Of a stretch of DNA of 5,085 nt, positions 1 to 5,085 are shown one piece after another (positions within the stretch are counted from its first letter, which is position 1; each line of letters opens with the position of its first letter). Both the position numbers and the translations under genes were made by a program. Location: positions 1-5,085 of the forward strand of contig CALVPL010000038.1 in the NCBI GenBank assembly GCA_944351315.1. Reading direction: 5' to 3'. This stretch comes from an uncultured Bacilli bacterium. GTDB lineage: Bacteria; Bacillota_I; Bacilli_A; RF39; UBA660. The notes below the pieces were generated by a model, which saw only the letters and a list, made by a program, of their open reading frames with translations, was not told the origin of the DNA and searched no databases.

Positions 1-125
1 CTTATGAAGATTTAAAATCATTGTTAGAGTCGTCAATAGAATTAGTAAATAATTTATATGATGAGCAGTCAGCAGAAATATTACCTTTAACAGAAAGAAG
101 AATTATAAAGAAATTAAGGAAGTGA
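1..125 (+). CDS. 3' end of an unrecognised protein (partial, start outside window)
   Basis: Only one forward frame is open to the left edge. Its first full codon is at base 3 and it ends at TGA 123-125, giving 40 visible residues. The tail begins YEDLKSLLES and ends in the basic stretch LTERRIIKKLRK. It is rich in Leu, Ile, Glu and Lys, probably helical, with no membrane segment. I do not recognise the family. In other Firmicutes the gene before rbgA is often rplS or lepB, but this tail does not look like the C-terminus of L19, TrmD or a signal peptidase. The stop codon lies inside the ribosome binding site of rbgA and the gap to its ATG is 4 bases, so the two genes are very probably co-transcribed and translationally coupled. 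TGA is followed at once by an in-frame TAG (126-128), a tandem stop. Confidence 0.7.
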   Translation, partial: YEDLKSLLESSIELVNNLYDEQSAEILPLTERRIIKKLRK

Positions 126-126
126 T
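116..126 (+). promoter_or_regulatory. Shine-Dalgarno site of rbgA
   Basis: AAGGAAGTGAT matches the full anti-Shine-Dalgarno complement AAGGAGGTGAT with one mismatch. The last G of the core is 7 bases before the ATG at 130. The site overlaps the end and TGA stop of the preceding gene, so ribosomes finishing that gene are delivered onto the rbgA start. Confidence 0.85.
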
Positions 127-129
127 AGT

Positions 130-987
130 ATGGATAATAGACAAAATTCGACAAATATAAACTGGTTTCCAGGACATATGGCTAAGACTAGAAGATTGAT
201 TGCTGAAAAGTATACGACAATAGATATTGTTTATGAATTAGTAGATGCAAGAATTCCTTTTTCATCAAAAATAAAGGACATTTATAATATTATAGGAAAT
301 AAGCCTAAAATTTTAATTATGACTAAAAAAGATTTATGTGATTTAAAAGTTACAAAAGAATGGGTAAAATATTATGAGAATTTGGGAAATCATGTTTTAT
401 TAGTAGATTTAAATAATACTCAAGATTATGAAAAGATTATTAGTTTAACTCATGAAATTATGGCCGATGTTCAAGAAAAAAGAAAAGATAAAGGATTAAA
501 GGAAAAAGAGATTCGAGCTTTAGTTATTGGAATACCTAATGTTGGAAAAAGTACTTTAATTAATCGTTTATGTAAAAGAAAAGTTGCAAATGTTGGAAAT
601 AACCCAGGTGTAACTAAAGATATTACTTGGTTAAAAACAAATAGTGATATTCTTCTTTTAGATACTCCAGGTATTTTATGGCCAAGATTGGATCAAGGAA
701 CCGTGGCTTTAAATTTGGCAGCTTTTACAGCTTTAAAACAAGAAATATTACCAATAGATGAAGTGGCTGTTTATATTTTACAGCAGCTTTCGGAGTATTA
801 TCCTAATATTTTACAAGAACGTTATGGAATAAAAAAAGTAACAGATGTTTTAGAAGCTTATGAAGTTATTGCTCAGAAAATTGGAGCTATTAAAAATGGT
901 GAAGTAGATTATGATCGAGTTTCTTTAAAAATTATTAATGATATTAAAACAGAGAGTATTAAAGGAATTACATTTGATCGAAAATGA
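130..987 (+). CDS. rbgA: Ribosome biogenesis GTPase RbgA (YlqF)
   Basis: This is a cytoplasmic circularly permuted GTPase that acts late in 50S subunit assembly. In Bacillus it is needed for a precursor lacking uL16, bL27 and bL36 to mature. The 285-residue protein has the YlqF layout. It opens with WFPGHM at 12-17, where His16 corresponds to the catalytic His9 of B. subtilis RbgA. DARIP at 39-43 is the G5-side motif. G4 is TKKD at 65-68, G1/P-loop is GIPNVGKST at 134-142, G2 is around NNPGVTK at 157-163, and G3 is DTPGILWP at 178-185. The order G4-G1-G3 is the permutation that defines the family. Residues from about 200 to 285 form the helical C-terminal RNA-binding domain, with ERYGI at 230-234 and a closing IIND-IKTE segment. 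Length is normal. The ATG at 130 is supported by a strong Shine-Dalgarno site. The one deviation is Thr in place of Asn in the NKxD motif. The gene ends in ATGA shared with rnhB. Confidence 0.97.
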   Translation: MDNRQNSTNINWFPGHMAKTRRLIAEKYTTIDIVYELVDARIPFSSKIKDIYNIIGNKPKILIMTKKDLCDLKVTKEWVKYYENLGNHVLLVDLNNTQDYEKIISLTHEIMADVQEKRKDKGLKEKEIRALVIGIPNVGKSTLINRLCKRKVANVGNNPGVTKDITWLKTNSDILLLDTPGILWPRLDQGTVALNLAAFTALKQEILPIDEVAVYILQQLSEYYPNILQERYGIKKVTDVLEAYEVIAQKIGAIKNGEVDYDRVSLKIINDIKTESIKGITFDRK

Positions 988-1637
988 AAAAAATAGAACA
1001 AGTAGATCTTTTACAATATGAAAAAGAACTTTATCAAATGGGATATAAATTGATTTGTGGCACCGATGAAGCAGGAAGAGGTCCGTTAGTTGGACCGGTT
1101 GTCGCGGCTGCTGTTATTTTGCCGATGAATTATCATTTAGATGGGTTGACAGATTCTAAAAAAATTTCTGAGAAGAAACGAGAACAATTTTATCCAATTA
1201 TCAAAAAAGATGCAATCTCTTATGGAATTGGGATTGTGGATGCTAAAGCAATTGATGAAATAAATATTTATGAGGCAAGTCGCTTAGCTATGCAAAGAGC
1301 AATTTTAAATATGGAAATCAAACCAGATTATGTTTTAACTGATGCAATGCCTTTTAAAAATTATAGTATTCCTGTAAAACCTATTGTTCATGGGGATGCT
1401 TTATCTTTAAGTATCGCGGCTGCTAGTGTTTTAGCTAAAGTAACTCGGGATCATATTATGTATGAATTAGATGAAAGATATCCTCAGTATGAATTTAAAA
1501 ATCATAAAGGATATCCGACAAAAAGACATTTAGAATTGTTGAAAAAATATGGCCCAATTGAAGAATATCGATTTACTTATAAGCCGGTTCGTGATTTAAT
1601 AAATAAAGGTGATGAAAATGAAGAAGTACTTTCCTAA
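984..1637 (+). CDS. rnhB: Ribonuclease HII
   Basis: RNase HII cuts the RNA strand of RNA:DNA hybrids and starts ribonucleotide excision repair by nicking 5' of single ribonucleotides in DNA. It acts on the nucleoid with Mg or Mn. The 217-residue protein shows the whole family signature. GTDEAGRGPLVGPVVAA at 26-42 contains catalytic Asp28 and Glu29 and the GRG ribose-reading loop at 31-33. DSKK is at 57-60, Asp120 lies in VLTDA, and Asp138 lies in HGDA. IAAASVLAKVTRD follows at 144-156, and the C-terminal HKGYPTK at 174-180 contains Tyr177. The Asp120-Asp138 spacing of 18 equals the Asp108-Asp126 spacing of the E. coli enzyme, and Asp138-Tyr177 matches the spacing of Asp124-Tyr163 in the Thermotoga enzyme (both recalled). 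The start overlaps the rbgA stop by 4 bases (ATGA). There is no good Shine-Dalgarno at normal spacing, since AAAGGA at 961-966 is too far, so initiation probably relies on coupling. The last 20 bases overlap the next gene. Confidence 0.97.
   Translation: MKKIEQVDLLQYEKELYQMGYKLICGTDEAGRGPLVGPVVAAAVILPMNYHLDGLTDSKKISEKKREQFYPIIKKDAISYGIGIVDAKAIDEINIYEASRLAMQRAILNMEIKPDYVLTDAMPFKNYSIPVKPIVHGDALSLSIAAASVLAKVTRDHIMYELDERYPQYEFKNHKGYPTKRHLELLKKYGPIEEYRFTYKPVRDLINKGDENEEVLS
1605..1613 (+). promoter_or_regulatory. Shine-Dalgarno site that sets the LtaS-like start at ATG 1618
   Basis: AAAGGTGAT contains AGGTGAT, a seven-base perfect match to the right half of the anti-Shine-Dalgarno complement. Its core G at 1609 is 8 bases from ATG 1618. 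It is only 2 bases from ATG 1612 and overlaps the possible GTG at 1609. The spacing therefore selects 1618. The site lies inside the 3' end of rnhB, so the two genes should be translationally coupled. Confidence 0.75.
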
Positions 1638-3612
1638 AAAATATCTTATAGAAATTTTAGTAACCACTGTTTTTTTAGTTGCTATTGAACTTATTTTTCG
1701 GGCAGTGGAAGGATTTGCTATTTTTGATTGGGCAACTTTTCGTATTTTCCTTTCATCTTTTTTCTTAGTTGTTTTTTTTACTTTTTTTATTTCGTTAGCT
1801 AAAAAAGAGAAAACACGGAAGTTTTGGAATATATTGCTTTTATTTATCGCGACCATTTATGCTTGGATTCAAGCTGGTTTTGGTAATTTTTTAGGTGTTT
1901 ATATTTCTCTTGGAACAAGCAGTCAAGCTGGGGCTGTTGTTTCCTATATAAAAGAATTTTTGGTTAGTTATAAAGTCGAATATTATTTTATTTTAGTACC
2001 ATTTATCCTTTATTTATTCTATTGTTTTTTGCCAAAAAAAGAGGCTTTTTGTTTTGATGAAAAAGTGGGAATAAAACCTCGAATTGTAAGTATTCTTTTC
2101 TTAGTCGTTTTTGGAGGATTTTATCTTGCCACTTTATATATTCCTTTTATGCAAAATCCTATTCAATTGGTAGAAAATAAGGAAGTTTTCTTTTCACCAA
2201 CGAATTCTTCGGTTGCTATTAATCAATTTGGAACCAGTGTCTATGGGTTATTAGATATTAAACAACAATTTTTTCCAGTTCATATGATTGATGAAGAATT
2301 TGAAAAACCTGAAGATGATGAGAACAATACTCGAGTTTTTGATGATACATTATGGAAAGAGATTACTAAAAAGGAAAGTGATCCTACTTATAAAACTTTA
2401 GATGAATATTTTCTTTCTAGAAGTATTAGTCAACCTAATGAATATACAGGATATTTTGAAGATATGAATGTCATTGTTATTATGATGGAATCTGTAAATA
2501 ATATTATTTTACATGAAGAATATTATCCGAATTTTGCTAAGATTTTAAAAAATGCTTGGTATTGGGAAAATAATTATAGTCCAAGAAATGCTTGTGCAAC
2601 AGGCGATAATGAGTTTAGTGGAATGACTTCTTTATATGCTTTAAATTATGCTTGTACGGCTAATGTTTATCCGAATAATGAATATTTTACTTCGATTTTT
2701 AATCAGTTTAGAAATAAAGGCTATACTGCAACGAGTTATCATGATTTGGATTCAGCCTATTATGCTCGTGATGTTTTTCATATCGCGATGGGTAGTGAAA
2801 AATATTACGACGGGAATAGTTTAGGAATTTCTTTTGATTCATCCAATTATTTAGAATGGCCAAGTGATGTGGAACTTATGGAAAAAGCTTCGGCAATTTT
2901 TACTCAAAATACACCTTTCATGGCTTGGATTACAACGGTTACTCCACATCAACCTTATGATGGGGCAAGTGTTTATGGCGATAAATATTTAAGTTTGTTT
3001 GAGGATACGAACTATTCGATGCCTTTAAAAAGATATATGTCAAAGTTAAAGGTTACGGATGATGCACTGGGGGTATTGCTTGATGAATTAGATGCTAAAG
3101 GGGTTTTAGATAATACCGTGATTGTTTTATATGGTGATCATTATCCATATGGGTTAGTTGACAGTGATGTCGCCTCTGCGGTATCATATGATGTAAATGA
3201 TTTTTATGAGATCGAGCGAACTCCTTTTGTTATTTATAATAAAAATTTAGAGCCTCGAATTTTTTCGGAAAAAACATCCTATATGAATATTTTACCAACT
3301 TTAGCTAATTTATTTAATTTAGATTATGATCCACGTTTTTATTTAGGAGAAGACTTATTTAGTTCAGATTTTTCTAATCGTATCGTTTTCGCAGATGGCT
3401 CTTGGGAAGACGGAATAGCTCGTTATGATGCCAGAAGCAGCACAGTAACATATTTTGGTGATCAAAAATATGGTACTAGTGAACTACAAAAAATAAATCG
3501 TGATATTAATTTGAAAAAACAAATGAGTAAATTAGCGATTACTTCAAATTATTTTGCTGATCTCGAAAGAAAATTGAATGAAGAAAAAGAAACGGAGAGT
3601 ACAAATGAGTAA
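1618..3612 (+). CDS. LTA synthase family membrane protein (LtaS-like phosphoglycerol transferase)
   Basis: Family members move a glycerol-phosphate head group from phosphatidylglycerol onto a growing envelope polymer outside the membrane. From ATG 1618 the protein has 664 residues, close to S. aureus LtaS. Five hydrophobic helices lie at about 10-28, 43-61, 70-93, 121-138 and 155-177. The lysine- and arginine-rich N-terminus and the loops near 62-69 and 139-154 put the N-terminus inside and the C-terminal domain outside. An acidic linker is followed by a sulfatase/alkaline-phosphatase fold from about 280. Recognisable active-site residues are Glu291 (MMES), nucleophile Thr328 (ATGDNEF), Arg384 (YARD), His444 (TPHQPY) and Asp507-His508 (YGDHYP), matching Glu255, Thr300, Arg356, His416, Asp475 and His476 of S. 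aureus LtaS as I recall them. An SVA at 198-200 could be a signal-peptidase cleavage site as in LtaS, but this is weak. Substrate is not proven: it could be LTA synthase, an LtaP-type primase or another head-group transferase, so no symbol is given. It overlaps rnhB by 20 bases and topA by 8. Confidence 0.9.
   Translation: MKKYFPKKYLIEILVTTVFLVAIELIFRAVEGFAIFDWATFRIFLSSFFLVVFFTFFISLAKKEKTRKFWNILLLFIATIYAWIQAGFGNFLGVYISLGTSSQAGAVVSYIKEFLVSYKVEYYFILVPFILYLFYCFLPKKEAFCFDEKVGIKPRIVSILFLVVFGGFYLATLYIPFMQNPIQLVENKEVFFSPTNSSVAINQFGTSVYGLLDIKQQFFPVHMIDEEFEKPEDDENNTRVFDDTLWKEITKKESDPTYKTLDEYFLSRSISQPNEYTGYFEDMNVIVIMMESVNNIILHEEYYPNFAKILKNAWYWENNYSPRNACATGDNEFSGMTSLYALNYACTANVYPNNEYFTSIFNQFRNKGYTATSYHDLDSAYYARDVFHIAMGSEKYYDGNSLGISFDSSNYLEWPSDVELMEKASAIFTQNTPFMAWITTVTPHQPYDGASVYGDKYLSLFEDTNYSMPLKRYMSKLKVTDDALGVLLDELDAKGVLDNTVIVLYGDHYPYGLVDSDVASAVSYDVNDFYEIERTPFVIYNKNLEPRIFSEKTSYMNILPTLANLFNLDYDPRFYLGEDLFSSDFSNRIVFADGSWEDGIARYDARSSTVTYFGDQKYGTSELQKINRDINLKKQMSKLAITSNYFADLERKLNEEKETESTNE
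3158..3187 (+). promoter_or_regulatory. Possible sigma-A-type promoter inside the LtaS-like gene, upstream of topA
   Basis: A perfect TTGACA (3158-3163) is followed after 18 bases by TATCAT (3182-3187), a five-of-six match to TATAAT. It points toward topA, whose ATG is about 420 bases downstream. There is no TGn extension before the -10 box. It lies wholly within coding sequence and such matches arise by chance in AT-rich DNA, so this is only a candidate for a secondary topA promoter. Confidence 0.2.
3594..3600 (+). promoter_or_regulatory. Shine-Dalgarno site of topA
   Basis: GGAGAGT contains a GGAG core ending 7 bases before ATG 3605. It lies in the last codons of the LtaS-like gene, whose stop (TAA 3610-3612) comes after the topA start, so the genes overlap by 8 bases and are likely translationally coupled. 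Confidence 0.75.
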
Positions 3613-5085
3613 ATTGATGATTGTTGAGTCCCCACATAAAAGTAAAACCATAGCTGGATTCTTAGGCAAAGAGTATAAAGTGGTTTCTAGTAAAGGCCAT
3701 ATTATGGATCTTGCCACTACTGGAAAATTTGGTTTAGGTGTCGATGTTGAGAAAGACTTTACTCCTAATTATGTTCCGATATCTGGAAAGAAAAAATTAA
3801 TTAATGAGTTAAAAAAAGATGTTAAGAATGCAGATTTTGTTTATTTAGCAACAGACCCGGATCGTGAAGGAGAAGCTATATCTTGGCATTTAAAGGAAGC
3901 TTTAGATGTAAAAGAAGAAAATTACGAGCGAGTAACCTTTAACGAGATAACCAAAAGTGTTGTGGAAAATGCCTTGAAAAATCCTCGGAAAATTGATGAA
4001 AATTTAGTGAAAAGTCAAGAAACTCGCAGAATATTAGATCGAATTATTGGTTTTCGGTTAAGTAAATTGATGCAGAGTAAAACAGGCGGTAAGAGTGCTG
4101 GACGAGTTCAAAGTGTGGCTTTAAAACTTATTGTTGACCGCGAAAGAGCCATTCAAGCTTTTGTTCCGAAAGAGTATTGGACGATTACAGCTGATTTTAA
4201 AAGTTTTACAGCTGATTTAGAAAAATATCAAGGAAAAAAGATTGAAATTACTGGTGAAAGACAAGCTGAGGATATTCTAAATTCTTTATCCAATGCTTTT
4301 ACGATTGTTAAAGTAGATTCAAAAAAAACTACTAGAAACTCGAAACCAATTTTTAAAACGACTACTTTACAACAAATGGCTTCAAATAAATTGGGGTATC
4401 CTTCTTCTAAAACTATGCGTATTGCACAGAAGCTTTACGAAGGAGTTGATTTAGGAAGTGAAAGTGTTGGTTTAATTACTTATATGCGTACTGATTCTGA
4501 ACGGGTAAGTCCAGAGTTTGTGGCTGAAACAAAAGATTACATTACTAAAAAATATGGGAAAGAGTATGTTGGTAGTGTTAAAGTTTCCAAGAAAAAAGAA
4601 AATATTCAAGATGCTCATGAAGGAATTCGGCCGACAAGTATTTTAAGAACCCCAGAATCTATAAAAGAATATTTAACGAATGAAGAATATAAACTTTATG
4701 AACTTATTTACTACCGAGCTTTAGCTTCTATCATGGCAGGTGCTGGTTTATTAAATACAACTGCTTTATTAGAAAATAATGGTTATGAGTTTAAGGCAAC
4801 GGGATCTGTTTTACAATTTGATGGTTATTTAAAAGTTTATAGTCGATTTGAAGATCAAAAAGATGTGGTATTACCAGATTTTGCTACTTATAAAAGTGGA
4901 GTTGTTATTGCTGATAAAATTTTAAAAGAACAACATTTTACTAAACCAGAACCAAGATATACTGAAGGATCTTTAATTAAAGAAATGGAAAGTTTAGGAA
5001 TAGGAAGACCTAGTACGTATGCTCCAATTATTCAAACTTTAAAAGATCGAGCTTATGTAACTATGGAAGAAAAAAAGTTTGTTCC
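3605..5085 (+). CDS. topA: DNA topoisomerase I (type IA), 3' end cut by window
   Basis: TopA relaxes negatively supercoiled DNA by cutting one strand through a 5'-phosphotyrosine link. It balances gyrase and limits R-loops behind RNA polymerase. The frame is open from ATG 3605 to the window edge: 493 full codons plus two bases, of roughly 690 expected in Firmicutes. The TOPRIM domain comes first, with VESP at 7-10 (Glu8) and DPDREGEA at 84-91 (Asp84, Asp86 and Glu88 at the Mg site). SAGRVQSVAL at 164-173 belongs to domain IV. The active site ITYMRTDS at 291-298 has catalytic Tyr293 and Arg295, equivalent to Tyr319 and Arg321 of the E. coli enzyme. HEGIRPT is at 338-344, and EGSLIKEMESLGIGRPSTYA is at 454-473. 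All visible catalytic positions are intact. The C-terminal zinc-finger region, if present, lies outside the window. The start has a GGAG site at good spacing and overlaps the LtaS-like gene by 8 bases. Confidence 0.97.
   Translation, partial: MSKLMIVESPHKSKTIAGFLGKEYKVVSSKGHIMDLATTGKFGLGVDVEKDFTPNYVPISGKKKLINELKKDVKNADFVYLATDPDREGEAISWHLKEALDVKEENYERVTFNEITKSVVENALKNPRKIDENLVKSQETRRILDRIIGFRLSKLMQSKTGGKSAGRVQSVALKLIVDRERAIQAFVPKEYWTITADFKSFTADLEKYQGKKIEITGERQAEDILNSLSNAFTIVKVDSKKTTRNSKPIFKTTTLQQMASNKLGYPSSKTMRIAQKLYEGVDLGSESVGLITYMRTDSERVSPEFVAETKDYITKKYGKEYVGSVKVSKKKENIQDAHEGIRPTSILRTPESIKEYLTNEEYKLYELIYYRALASIMAGAGLLNTTALLENNGYEFKATGSVLQFDGYLKVYSRFEDQKDVVLPDFATYKSGVVIADKILKEQHFTKPEPRYTEGSLIKEMESLGIGRPSTYAPIIQTLKDRAYVTMEEKKFV

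Noticed and set aside
1146..1174. Perfect TTGACA within rnhB as a promoter -35 box
   Set aside because: No TATAAT-like hexamer lies 16-18 bases downstream; the sequence there reads around TGAGAA.
1609..1617. GTG 1609 or ATG 1612 as start of the LtaS-like gene
   Set aside because: The AAAGGTGAT site overlaps or nearly abuts both codons, while ATG 1618 has 8-base spacing from the core. The three extra residues add nothing recognisable.
1772..1788. T8 and T7 runs in the second membrane helix of the LtaS-like gene as phase-variation tracts
   Set aside because: Runs of this length are ordinary in this AT-rich DNA. For example, topA, where phase variation is implausible, has an A8 run at 4321-4328, and rbgA has an A7 run. 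The T runs are explained by Phe codons.
1596..1856. Minus-strand open frame of 86 codons, lysine-rich
   Set aside because: It lies antisense to the rnhB end and the LtaS-like start. It is the complement of phenylalanine-rich membrane-helix codons, which gives low-complexity Lys runs. It matches no family, and both plus-strand genes there are firmly supported.
2036..2050. Small hairpin AAAAAG-AGG-CTTTTT followed by T-rich sequence, resembling a terminator
   Set aside because: The stem is six pairs, five of them A-T, with a three-base loop. It is in mid-gene, and nothing suggests transcription stops there.
1..5085. A previously undescribed multi-gene system such as defence, mobile or RNA-based
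   Set aside because: Apart from the 5' fragment, all genes belong to well-known families. There are no repeats, integrase-like genes, composition shifts or unexplained gaps that would support one.

Overview
The window is a stretch of a low-GC Gram-positive (Firmicutes-type) chromosome. The base composition is strongly AT-rich, with codons biased to A or T in the third position. The Shine-Dalgarno sites are strong and Bacillus-like, and the gene set (RbgA, RNase HII, an LtaS-like enzyme, topoisomerase I) fits a Bacilli or Erysipelotrichia/Mollicutes-related lineage. I cannot name a species. TGA behaves as a stop: about 1,700 codons contain no in-frame TGA, and all tryptophans I located are TGG.

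Everything lies on the + strand and is packed as one apparent operon. Bases 1-125 are the 3' end of an unrecognised gene. After a 4-base gap comes rbgA (130-987), the ribosome-assembly GTPase. It overlaps rnhB (984-1637), ribonuclease HII, by 4 bases (ATGA). rnhB overlaps a polytopic LTA-synthase-family gene (start revised to 1618, end 3612) by 20 bases. That gene in turn overlaps topA (3605 to the window end, truncated), DNA topoisomerase I, by 8 bases. The only non-coding DNA between the genes is the 4 bases at 126-129. I see no RNA genes, insertion sequences, CRISPR repeats or convincing terminators.

The order rbgA-rnhB-...-topA is a known Firmicutes arrangement that joins ribosome assembly to genome maintenance. 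The unusual member is the cell-envelope enzyme between rnhB and topA, in an interval where Bacillus carries other genes, including dprA. It has the five-helix plus extracellular sulfatase-fold plan of LtaS and keeps the catalytic Glu, Thr, Asp-His and Arg. It differs at neighbouring positions and carries only two cysteines outside the membrane, which flank the nucleophile. This is otherwise a housekeeping region. I found no convincing novel multi-gene system; the points worth a second look are the LtaS-like gene and a possible internal promoter for topA.
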